From: Neoakkermansia glycaniphila
Lineage (GTDB): Bacteria > Verrucomicrobiota > Verrucomicrobiia > Verrucomicrobiales > Akkermansiaceae
Assembly: GCF_001683795.1 (NCBI RefSeq)
Contig: NZ_LIGX01000018.1
Coordinates: forward strand, 58,977-122,976
Length of the DNA stretch: 64,000 bases
Direction of reading: 5' to 3'
The notes beneath the pieces are model-generated. The model worked only from the letters and a program-made list of their open reading frames with translations. It did not search any database and was not told the DNA's origin. Shown here one piece after another: positions 17,303 through 25,415 of this stretch. Every line of letters starts with the position of its first letter. The stretch's first letter is position 1. Made by a program: the position numbers and the translations under genes.

Positions 17303-19576
17303 ATGAACAGCATCCCCTACCTCGCCATCATCCCCGCAAAAGCGCACTCCGAACGCTGCCCGGGCAAAAACACCCGCCTCCTCGGCGGCACCCCCCTCTT
17401 CCTGCACTCCGTTCACTATGCCATACAGGAAGGATTCACACCCGTCGTTAGCACGGACAGCGAAGAAATCATCGCCCTGTGCCGTGAAAAAAACATCTTG
17501 CACCATCGGGAAATCGTCTATGACCGCAAAATGACCTTCTGCATCCGTCAGGTCCTGAACACATACACCTGCCGTTACTTCGCCATCCTGCAGCCCACCT
17601 CCCCGCTCCGGCAGCATGGACTCCTCAGAACCATGCTCCGCCATGCGGAAACACACAACGAATGGTCCGGCTACACCTCTCAGAAAATCAAAGTCATCGG
17701 CCACCTCGACGGCACCTTCCAGCACTCCTTCCGCACCCAGGACGCCAAACGCTTCCTCCATTTCTTCGACGGAAACATCTCCCTCACCTCACAGGCCGGA
17801 TTCCTCGCCAGAGACTCCTTCTTCGGAGACGACTCCCGCATCCACGACAACCCCTTCCCCTGCAACCTGCAAATCGACACGGAACAGGAATTCGCCGCCC
17901 TCGACCACCTGTGCGCCTCCACCCACTTCCGCAACCTCCTGCCCCGCCCGACCGGAACCATGCGAATATGCCTCATCTCCAATAAAAAAAACCTGCAACG
18001 CAACTACTCGGAATTCGTCGACTCCTGCGACCTCGTCATGCGCATCAACAAAATGGAAAACATCGCCACCGGCCTCACCGGCACACGCACCGACATAGCC
18101 CTCATCTCCTGCTGCGGCGCCTACATGGTCTTTCCCCGCGAAAAAAGAAACACAGACATCCTGCCAGGCATACCCATGCTCTACTTCAACGACGAAGACC
18201 CGAACCGCACGCAGGCATACGCCTACACCGAAAACCTCGCGCACTGGCGAACCATCCCGCCGGACGTCAGCCGCTGCACATACAACTTCACCACCCTCAG
18301 CAAAGGCATCCTGCTGGCCTACCACCTATATCCGAACGCAAACATCTACTATCTCGGCGATTGCGACATGAACCAGCGTGTCTCCCGCATAGGAAAGCAT
18401 CAGCCCGAACCCGAAAACGCCTTCATACAATCCATGATCTCCAGCGGGCGCCTCATCCCCATCCTTGAAGACAGCGAACCCGAACACCGATACTCCTGCG
18501 CCGGCTCATCACCGGTGGCACCACCCTCCATCCACACCAGCCAGCGACTCCTGCCTCCCGCAAACATCCAACCTGCAGAAACACTCCGCCTCTGGCACCC
18601 CGAATGGAGCGACGACTTCCGCATCATCGGCAACCGTGGCGCACGCCTCTCACAAAAAGATGCAGCCCTCATCCTGCAGCGCGATGAAACAACCCTCCAG
18701 CTCCAATGGGATCGCTGGGGCAAAGAACGCTTCGTCCGGGGGGCGGGCGAATGGTACCACTGGGTACAGCCCGCACCGTCCACCGGCACCGCCCCGAAAC
18801 ACGGCAACATCAGAAAAATCGGCTACATGCGCGTCCTCAACGAACAACACACCATTGCAGCCTGCATGCTCAGCGTCGCTCCCATCCTCGACGACCTGCT
18901 CATCCTCTGGGCGGACATGGACGACCGAAGCATCGAACTGGCGGAACAATGGAAACCCGTTCTGGAAAACGAATACGGCTGCCGATGCCACTTCCTCCAC
19001 TACCCCCACCACATCGTACGCCCGCACTCGGCATGCGACCTCCGCACCCTGCCGAAAGAAAACCGTATAGACACCTACTACCAATTCGGCATGAACCACA
19101 TCAACCAACTATTCGGCAAATCGGAATACGCCGTCGTCAAAGTGGATGCCGACCAAATCTACCTTCCCGAACACCTCGGGCAAGCCTTCTCCCACATCCG
19201 CACACCCATGGATTGCATCTCAATCAGTGGCCACAACACAGCCGTCCTCAACGGCCGCTTCGGCCTCTACAAACCTCGCCCCCGCAACGGAGGATGCGAC
19301 TCCCTCATCTGCGGCTCCGGCAACCTTCCCCGATACGGCATCGCCCAACACTACGAAATCGACACCGCCCCGCACCCGAACAAAAAAACGGTTACCCTCC
19401 CCTGCTGGCTGCACTTCATGAAAACGGCCAGATACGAACAAACCATCCGCGACTTCCGGGAAGATGAAATAGAACCGGCCGCAAACCGGCCCGCACTCCT
19501 CCGCGCATACAAAACGCGCATCCTCCCCCTCCTGCAGCGAACCCGGAGCCCCTATGCGGCGCTCAACCCCGCATAA
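17303..19576 (+). CDS. Three-domain fusion: CMP-sialate synthetase-like, GT29 sialyltransferase-like, and a GT-A-type glycosyltransferase-like domain
   Basis: 757 residues. Domain 1 (about 1-218) has the nucleotidyltransferase loop IIPAKAHSERCPGKN, VVSTDS, and AILQPTSPLR, and ends in QIDTEQEF, the pattern of N-acylneuraminate cytidylyltransferases. Domain 2 begins at an internal Met (residue 220): MRICLISNKKNL, DSCDLVMRINKM and TGTRTDIALI align with sialylmotif L of GT29, and TTLSKGILLAYHLYPNANIYYLGDCD resembles sialylmotif S. Domain 3 (about 503-757) starts RVLNEQHTIAACMLSV and has a DAD triplet in VKVDADQIYLPEHL, as in metal-dependent GT-A enzymes. Together they could activate a nonulosonic acid with CTP and transfer it to a glycan. 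No sialic-acid synthesis gene is nearby, so sugar may be scavenged. Start chosen at MNSIPYL; an upstream frame extension lacks conserved sequence. Confidence 0.75.
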   Translation: MNSIPYLAIIPAKAHSERCPGKNTRLLGGTPLFLHSVHYAIQEGFTPVVSTDSEEIIALCREKNILHHREIVYDRKMTFCIRQVLNTYTCRYFAILQPTSPLRQHGLLRTMLRHAETHNEWSGYTSQKIKVIGHLDGTFQHSFRTQDAKRFLHFFDGNISLTSQAGFLARDSFFGDDSRIHDNPFPCNLQIDTEQEFAALDHLCASTHFRNLLPRPTGTMRICLISNKKNLQRNYSEFVDSCDLVMRINKMENIATGLTGTRTDIALISCCGAYMVFPREKRNTDILPGIPMLYFNDEDPNRTQAYAYTENLAHWRTIPPDVSRCTYNFTTLSKGILLAYHLYPNANIYYLGDCDMNQRVSRIGKHQPEPENAFIQSMISSGRLIPILEDSEPEHRYSCAGSSPVAPPSIHTSQRLLPPANIQPAETLRLWHPEWSDDFRIIGNRGARLSQKDAALILQRDETTLQLQWDRWGKERFVRGAGEWYHWVQPAPSTGTAPKHGNIRKIGYMRVLNEQHTIAACMLSVAPILDDLLILWADMDDRSIELAEQWKPVLENEYGCRCHFLHYPHHIVRPHSACDLRTLPKENRIDTYYQFGMNHINQLFGKSEYAVVKVDADQIYLPEHLGQAFSHIRTPMDCISISGHNTAVLNGRFGLYKPRPRNGGCDSLICGSGNLPRYGIAQHYEIDTAPHPNKKTVTLPCWLHFMKTARYEQTIRDFREDEIEPAANRPALLRAYKTRILPLLQRTRSPYAALNPA

Positions 19577-19617
19577 CCGACAAACGGCAGACGGCCACAC
19601 AGCCGCCGCTCGGACGA

Positions 19618-20385
19618 TCAGCCCCGATCGGTACCCCAGCGGCGGTGCAGCCACCTCTCCACCGGAGAAAACAGAATCTTATCCGCCAGCAAACCGATCA
19701 GCACGATCACCAGCATAATCCCCATCACCTGATCCATCTGCTGCAACTCGCGACCGAAATGCAAATGCTGGCCGAGACCGAAACTGCCCGCGATCGACAC
19801 ATAAATCTCCGCTGCCATCAGCGAACGCCAGGCAAACGCCCAGCCCTGCTTCATCCCTGACACCACAAAAGGAGCCGAAGCAGGCAGCGTCACGAACACC
19901 AGCGTATGGAACGGCGAAGAACCCATCGTCCGCGCCGCCCGCGCATAAATCGGCGGCACATTACGCAGCCCGTTTTCCGTCGAAAGAATCACCGACCACA
20001 GCGTACCCATAATCACCACAAACAGCAAAGCGCTCTCCGTCAGCCCGAACCAGATACAGGCCAGCGGCACCCAGCACACGCTCGGCAACGCCTGAAACCC
20101 CAAAGCCATCATCCCCAGCGTATCGTTCACGCAGCGGAACCGCGCCGCCAGCATCCCCAGAGGAATCCCCATCACCAGCCCGATCGCATACCCGATGCAC
20201 AGGCGGCTCATCGTCACACCGATCGCGGCGGGAATCTCCCCGTCCATGCACTCATCGTACAAATACTGCCCCACCGCCTCCGGCGAAGGCACCACATAGG
20301 GAGACCAGATACCCGCGGCGGACAGAAAATGCCACACCACGATCAGCACCACGAAAAACACAACTGTCGAAAACGTACGCTTCAT
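19618..20385 (-). CDS. ssuC: ABC transporter permease, SsuC/TauC/NrtB type
   Basis: 255 residues with about six membrane helices. The SARAGxxxGA-like coupling block appears as IYARAARTMGSSPFHTLVFVTLPASAPFVVSG, with the EAA loop contacting the ATPase, and the C-terminus LVIVLIGLLADKILFSPVERWLHRRW is typical of sulfonate/nitrate/taurine-type permeases. Start taken at MKRTFS, 31 bases after the ATPase gene; an upstream extension is not conserved. Third gene of a binding protein-ATPase-permease operon. Exact substrate cannot be read from sequence; the gene symbol denotes family only. Confidence 0.88.
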   Translation of the reverse strand: MKRTFSTVVFFVVLIVVWHFLSAAGIWSPYVVPSPEAVGQYLYDECMDGEIPAAIGVTMSRLCIGYAIGLVMGIPLGMLAARFRCVNDTLGMMALGFQALPSVCWVPLACIWFGLTESALLFVVIMGTLWSVILSTENGLRNVPPIYARAARTMGSSPFHTLVFVTLPASAPFVVSGMKQGWAFAWRSLMAAEIYVSIAGSFGLGQHLHFGRELQQMDQVMGIMLVIVLIGLLADKILFSPVERWLHRRWGTDRG

Positions 20386-20416
20386 AACTCCAAAAAAATA
20401 AACCTGAACTATCGAA

Positions 20417-21217
20417 TTACTCGTGACTCTCCTTCTCATACCCCTTCAGGGCACTCGTAATCTGCACCGAATACCCGGCCAGCTCCACACTATTGATATC
20501 CCGGGGGCGCGGCAAATCGATCTCGTACTGCTCCCGGATCTTACCCGGATGCGGTGAAAACAGAACCACCCGGTTCCCCAGGCACACCGACTCGCGCACA
20601 TTGTGCGTCACGAAAATAATCGTCTTCTTCCTCTTCTCCCAAATCGCCTGAATATCGCCGTACAACTGCTCGCGCGTCATCGCATCCAGCGCGGCGAACG
20701 GCTCATCCATCAGCAGCACACGGGGATTCGGAGCCAGCGCGCGAGCCAGCGCCACGCGCTGCTTCATCCCGCCGGAAAGCTCGTGAATATTCGCATGAAT
20801 GAAATTATCCAGCTTCACCAGATGCAAATAATACTTCGCCACCTCCAGCCGCTCCTTATCATTCAAATTCGGCTTCAGCTTCAGCGAAAACATCACATTC
20901 CCGATCACATCCAGCCAGGGGAACAGCGCATGCTCCTGAAACATCATCATCCGGTCGCGGCCAGGACCGGGAATCGGCACCCCGTCCATCAGCGCCACAC
21001 CGCTATCCGGCGTCTCAAGCCCGGCGATAATATTCAGCAAAGTCGACTTCCCGCAGCCCGAAGGGCCCACGAAACACACGAACTCGCCTTCATTAATCGT
21101 CAGCGACACATTCTCGAGCGCGCGCACCGTCCCGCGGCGGGAGGTAAAATCCTTCGTCACATTCTCGATATTCAGCTTGGCAGGAGCAATCACCTGCAAC
21201 TCTTCAGTCAGGGGCAT
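20417..21217 (-). CDS. ssuB: ABC transporter ATP-binding protein, SsuB/TauB/NrtD type
   Basis: 266 residues. Walker A GPSGCGKST, Q loop MMFQEHALFPWL, signature LSGGMKQRVALARAL, Walker B VLLMDEPFAALD and switch His in FVTHNVRESVCLG are all intact. The C-terminal PHPGKIREQYEIDLPRPRD is usual for the nitrate/sulfonate/taurine subfamily. Start taken at MPLTEEL, 14 bases after the binding-protein gene; a longer frame to 21373 would run into it. Confidence 0.93.
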   Translation of the reverse strand: MPLTEELQVIAPAKLNIENVTKDFTSRRGTVRALENVSLTINEGEFVCFVGPSGCGKSTLLNIIAGLETPDSGVALMDGVPIPGPGRDRMMMFQEHALFPWLDVIGNVMFSLKLKPNLNDKERLEVAKYYLHLVKLDNFIHANIHELSGGMKQRVALARALAPNPRVLLMDEPFAALDAMTREQLYGDIQAIWEKRKKTIIFVTHNVRESVCLGNRVVLFSPHPGKIREQYEIDLPRPRDINSVELAGYSVQITSALKGYEKESHE

Positions 21218-21231
21218 GGCAAAAAAACGGC

Positions 21232-22290
21232 TTAACGTGGGGAATCTGGTTGATACACAATACCGGCAACATCGGGAAAACGGGAACGCAGCAGACCGGC
21301 ATCCTGCGCATCCTTCACAAACTGCCGGAGACCCGGCACATCCACCTCCGTCGTCAGCTTCAACCGCTTCCACGACGAACGCACAATCTTCTCCATCTCA
21401 TCACCCTTGGCGCGAGTCAGCAGCTTCATTTCATCCGCCACCATCCTCTGCGCCTCCTCGGGATGGGCCGCCACCCACTCCGTCAACTCCTTATGGGCGG
21501 CAATCAGCTTCGCCGCCAGCTCCGGATGCGCCTTCAGCCACGCATCGCGCCCCACAAGCACCGTCGTCGCCACCTCGGAATCCTCCACCAGCGGCACCGC
21601 TCCGGCCTCCGCCTCCAGCCGGGAAACCCACGGCTCCACCGTCCACACCGCATCCAGCTCACCCTGCTTGAACAAAGGAAGCTGCATCGCATTCGACGTC
21701 GGCAACACCCGGCAATCGCCCGTACCGTTCCGAGTCAAATGCAACCCCTGCTTCCGGAGCCATGCCCGGGCGGAAACATCCTGCGTATTCCCAAGCTGCG
21801 GCGTCGCCACACGCTTCCCGTAAAAATCCTTACCCTCCTTCATCGAAGAACCCGCATGCACCAGCAAAGCCGCGCCGCCGTTCACCGCACCCGCCATCAC
21901 CCGCACCTCCGTACCCTGAGACACCCCGTAGGCATTCAGCGCCGGACTCGGCCCCACATACGTCACATCGATCGACCGCCCGAAAATAGCCTCCATCGCG
22001 CTCGGCCCCGCATTATACGTCGACCACACGAACGAATGCCCCGGCATCCTCTCCTCGAACCAGCCCTTGCCCGCAGCCTTCACCCAGCCGCCATCCGGCT
22101 GGCGCACCCAATTCTCCCCCATCCGGGCCATATATCGGGCCACCAAAGCCTGCACATGCGTCACATTCGGAAAACATCCGATCCGCACCTCCGTACGCGA
22201 AACATCCTCCTGCGGCTTGCAGCCGGAAACCAGAACCAGCGAAACCAAAGTTGTAGCGCAGAAAACAAACGCGGCAACAAAACGATTCAT
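21232..22290 (-). CDS. ssuA: ABC transporter substrate-binding lipoprotein, SsuA/NrtA type
   Basis: 352 residues. The signal peptide ends with LVLVSGCKPQ, a lipobox with Cys, so the protein is lipid-anchored. VRIGCFPNVTHVQALVA and FGRSIDVTYVGPSPALNAY are the conserved start and ligand-pocket edges of sulfonate/aliphatic-type binding proteins; the C-terminal half contains the paired helices ending in a DVPGLRQF segment. An insertion around GQPDGGWVKAAGKGWFEERM-like sequence gives it a slightly longer N-terminal lobe than SsuA. First gene of the operon; divergent from the Sel1 genes. Ligand could be a sulfonate, taurine, nitrate or another small anion. Confidence 0.85.
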   Translation of the reverse strand: MNRFVAAFVFCATTLVSLVLVSGCKPQEDVSRTEVRIGCFPNVTHVQALVARYMARMGENWVRQPDGGWVKAAGKGWFEERMPGHSFVWSTYNAGPSAMEAIFGRSIDVTYVGPSPALNAYGVSQGTEVRVMAGAVNGGAALLVHAGSSMKEGKDFYGKRVATPQLGNTQDVSARAWLRKQGLHLTRNGTGDCRVLPTSNAMQLPLFKQGELDAVWTVEPWVSRLEAEAGAVPLVEDSEVATTVLVGRDAWLKAHPELAAKLIAAHKELTEWVAAHPEEAQRMVADEMKLLTRAKGDEMEKIVRSSWKRLKLTTEVDVPGLRQFVKDAQDAGLLRSRFPDVAGIVYQPDSPR

Positions 22291-22418
22291 CGCGCAGAGC
22301 GATACCAAAAAACGCCCACCAAGTCAATGATCGCCCGTGACAGTCAACACGCGCGCGCATCATCACCCATCCTGACGAACAACATCCCGATCCCTCCACA
22401 TTGACAAAACATTCCTTA

Positions 22419-22446
22419 TTGACACAGCCTCACAACCTGCTAACAT
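22419..22446 (+). promoter_or_regulatory. Promoter for the Sel1-repeat genes
   Basis: TTGACA (22419-22424) and TAACAT (22441-22446) with a 16-bp spacer, 25 bases before the ATG at 22472. A second TTGACA lies at 22401 with no good partner. Confidence 0.5.
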
Positions 22447-22471
22447 CAAAACTCACCCCCCTCTGCACTCC

Positions 22472-24052
22472 ATGAAAACCACAATACTCATCGCGGCGTA
22501 TTGCGCCCTCCACTTCTCAGCCTCCCTCCTCATCGGACAGGAAACACAACCCTTGCCCCTTGACTACGACTGCCCCGCCAACTTAACGGCACAAACGATC
22601 GCAACCCTGCAAACCGAAGCAAACGCCGGAAATCCGATTGCCCGCAACCGCCTCGGCTACCTCATATTCCATCACCAACTTCCTCCGCCGGCCACACAAC
22701 CTAACCACAGCGCCGCCGCACTCGAATACTTCCGGCTGGCTGCAGAACAAGGCCACCCCCAAGCCCAGTACAACCTGGGCCGCATCTATCACACAGGCAC
22801 GGAAAACACCGCGGCAGACATCCCCCTGGCCCTGCACTGGTACCGCAAATCCGCCGCACAGGGCTGCCCCGAAGCCGAATTCATCCTCGCCGAATGCGCC
22901 TTCCAAGGAATCGGCACACCGCAAAACCGGGAACAAGCCGTCTCCATCTATCGGGAACTGGCACAAAAAGGCTACCCGGAAGCCAGACGCAGGCTCGCCG
23001 ATTGCCTCAACCAAGGCACGGGAACGGAACCCTCCCCCGAACAAGCAGCCGAATGGTACCTCAAAGCCGCCACTGCCTATGGATGCGGAGACATAACCAA
23101 CGCAACGCCTGCTACACCCTACATCTACCCGGACAGCCCATGCATCGACCCCGCATGGATACCGGGCACACACCAAACCTCCGCGCAGCTCGCCCCCTTC
23201 AAAATCATCGAATGCCTGCGGCAGGCGGCCCAACAAGGCAACCCCGACGCCCAAACCGCACTGGCCTACGCCTACAAGCACGGCATCGGCACCCTGAAAA
23301 ACGCTCATAGCGCACAGGAATGGGAACAAAAATCAAAAACGGAACGCCTGCGCCGCATCGCACGGGACAGTGAAGCCGCAGAAAACGGACAGGCGGACGC
23401 CCAGTACCGCCTCGGCCAACACTATCAAAACGGCACAATCCTGAACAACTACTACGGACAGTCTGCCCATTACTGGTACCAAAAAGCCGCCGAACAAGGC
23501 CATCCTCAAGCCCAGCTTGCACTGGCACAACTCTACGCATTCGGCATCGACCCGCTCAACAGCCAAAAACAGCAACATGAAAAACAGGCAGCCTACTGGT
23601 ACCGGCGAGCCGCCGAACAAGGCGTCATGCAAGCGCAAATCGAACTCGCACACTGCTATGCCTTCGGTTGGGGCATAGAGGAAAATGCTGCACTCGCCGC
23701 CCATTGGTACGCCCGGGCAGACAAACAAGGCCCCCTCATCTTCAAAATAGAACAATTCTGGAACACCGTCATACCGGAGGAAAGCCCACGGAGCTACCCG
23801 GCCCCGAACGACCTGCCATCCGCCGCCGAAATCCCCCGCGACCCGGAAGACTTGCCCTTAATCCGAAAAGCATTGAACGGAAACATCGAAGCCCAAAACA
23901 CACTGGGTCGATACTACGAACGACCGGGATTGAGAAACAACAAACTGGCTCTCGCCTGGTACAGAAAAGCGGCAGCGCAAGGAAACAAACAAGCTGCCGC
24001 TGCCGTCCTCCGCGTCCAGGAAAACATCAAACACCCCCGCAACCACTATTGA
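22472..24052 (+). CDS. Exported Sel1-repeat protein
   Basis: 526 residues. An N-terminal signal peptide (core LIAAYCALHFSASLLI) is followed by many 36-residue Sel1 units, each with an alpha-alpha hairpin and the pattern AxxGxxxAQxxLGxxYxxGxG, then AxxWYxKAAEQGHPQAQ. Sel1 repeats form solenoids for protein-protein binding, often in envelope stress or secretion control. A non-repeat insertion around residues 205-245 contains Pro-Tyr-rich sequence. A second Sel1 gene follows 115 bases downstream on the same strand and may be co-transcribed, although it lacks a signal peptide. Confidence 0.88.
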   Translation: MKTTILIAAYCALHFSASLLIGQETQPLPLDYDCPANLTAQTIATLQTEANAGNPIARNRLGYLIFHHQLPPPATQPNHSAAALEYFRLAAEQGHPQAQYNLGRIYHTGTENTAADIPLALHWYRKSAAQGCPEAEFILAECAFQGIGTPQNREQAVSIYRELAQKGYPEARRRLADCLNQGTGTEPSPEQAAEWYLKAATAYGCGDITNATPATPYIYPDSPCIDPAWIPGTHQTSAQLAPFKIIECLRQAAQQGNPDAQTALAYAYKHGIGTLKNAHSAQEWEQKSKTERLRRIARDSEAAENGQADAQYRLGQHYQNGTILNNYYGQSAHYWYQKAAEQGHPQAQLALAQLYAFGIDPLNSQKQQHEKQAAYWYRRAAEQGVMQAQIELAHCYAFGWGIEENAALAAHWYARADKQGPLIFKIEQFWNTVIPEESPRSYPAPNDLPSAAEIPRDPEDLPLIRKALNGNIEAQNTLGRYYERPGLRNNKLALAWYRKAAAQGNKQAAAAVLRVQENIKHPRNHY

Positions 24053-24167
24053 CCCGCCTGACGAACCGACATGAACACCCCCTTCGCGCGATAAAACCCG
24101 CATCACCACCCAGTAGCCTCACCATCCTTGACAAACAACCGACTCCTGCCGTACGATACCCCCACCC

Positions 24168-25397
24168 ATGAATAACGCCCCCGCGCCCGACGCACTTCGG
24201 CACATGGCCGAACAAGGCGATGCCGACGCCCAGCACGAACTGGGTTGCCTCCTGATTGAAGGAACCGGCATCCCTCAAAACGCCAAACAAGGTATCCGCT
24301 GGCTCAAAAAGGCCGCAGATCGGCAACACATCGGGGCGCTTCTCACCCTCTCCGACATCTACCAGGAAAGCACCGCCGCCCGCCGCGACATGGCCGCATC
24401 CTTCAAATACCGCGAACAGGCCGCCCGGCTCGGCCATATCGGCGCCCAATACAGCCTCGGAAACTTCTTCTTATCCGCACACGCCATCAACAAAGCCATC
24501 TACTGGCTCAGAAAAGCTGCCGATCAGGGAGATGAGCACGCCCGCATACAAGTGGCCGGACTCTACCTCGAATACAGCCAATCGCCCGACGAAATCGAAC
24601 AGGCCATCCGCTGGACCCTTGCCTCAGCGGAAACCGGAGACGAAATCGCCCAGTACAACCTCGCCATATCCTACGAAAAAGGCCGTGGAGTGGAAGCCGA
24701 CCAGCAAAAAGCCCTCCATTGGTTCACCAAATCCGCCAACCAGGGATTCGCCAAGGCCCAATACAGCCTCGGCGACATCTTCGCAGCCGCGCACGACATC
24801 GACAAAGCCGTCTACTGGCTCAAAAAAGCCACCGAACAAGGCCATGAGGATGCCCGCATGCTATTATCCACAACCTACCTCGAACACAGCCAATCGCCCG
24901 ACGAAATCGAACAGGCCATCCGCTGGCTCCTGGCCGCAGCGGAAAACGGAAACGAAACCGCCCAGTACAACCTCGCCTTATCCTATGAAAAAGGCCATGG
25001 AGTGGAAGCCGACCGGAAAAAAGCCCTCCATTGGTTCACCAAATCCGCCGAACAGGGATTCGTTCAAGCCCAATACCACCTCGCCGCCCGGCTGGCCTCT
25101 GCCACCGAACCGAACGCAAAACAGGCCGCCTTCTGGCTCGAAAAAGCCGCGCAACAAGGCCATCCCGCCGCCCAATCCATACTCGCCGAATTCTACCTTG
25201 CAGGACACGGCGTCCCGCAAAACACACAGCAAGCCATCCACTGGCTCCGGCAGGCTGCCGCGCAGGGAGACGAACAGGCCCTGCACAACCTGAACATCCT
25301 CGAAAACACGCAGCAGCACATCCCATACGGCAACTTCCCCACCTTCCGGAAAATCGGCAGACTCATCAAACGACTCTTCTCCGGTCGCAGCCACTGA
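24168..25397 (+). CDS. Cytoplasmic Sel1-repeat protein with internal duplication
   Basis: 409 residues, about ten Sel1 units from residue 8 to residue 380, no signal peptide. The middle contains two 104-residue blocks that are nearly identical, each running from AQYSLG through EYSQSPDEIEQAIRW or EHSQSPDEIEQAIRW to HWFTKSANQGF or HWFTKSAEQGF. A basic C-terminus (RKIGRLIKRLF) follows the last repeat. Likely a scaffold for protein interaction; partner unknown. It is convergent with mutS, 18 bases apart. Confidence 0.88.
   Translation: MNNAPAPDALRHMAEQGDADAQHELGCLLIEGTGIPQNAKQGIRWLKKAADRQHIGALLTLSDIYQESTAARRDMAASFKYREQAARLGHIGAQYSLGNFFLSAHAINKAIYWLRKAADQGDEHARIQVAGLYLEYSQSPDEIEQAIRWTLASAETGDEIAQYNLAISYEKGRGVEADQQKALHWFTKSANQGFAKAQYSLGDIFAAAHDIDKAVYWLKKATEQGHEDARMLLSTTYLEHSQSPDEIEQAIRWLLAAAENGNETAQYNLALSYEKGHGVEADRKKALHWFTKSAEQGFVQAQYHLAARLASATEPNAKQAAFWLEKAAQQGHPAAQSILAEFYLAGHGVPQNTQQAIHWLRQAAAQGDEQALHNLNILENTQQHIPYGNFPTFRKIGRLIKRLFSGRSH
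24444..25067 (+). repeat. 312-bp in-frame tandem duplication inside the second Sel1 gene
   Basis: GCCCAATAC recurs at 24444, 24756 and 25068, exactly 312 bases apart, and the segment beginning CGAA(T/C)ACAGCCAATCGC at 24569 recurs at 24881. Identity over the following 200 bases is about 90 percent by eye. 312 bases equals 104 codons, or about three Sel1 units. Confidence 0.85.
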
Positions 25398-25415
25398 CCC
25401 ACGGCGCACCGCCCG

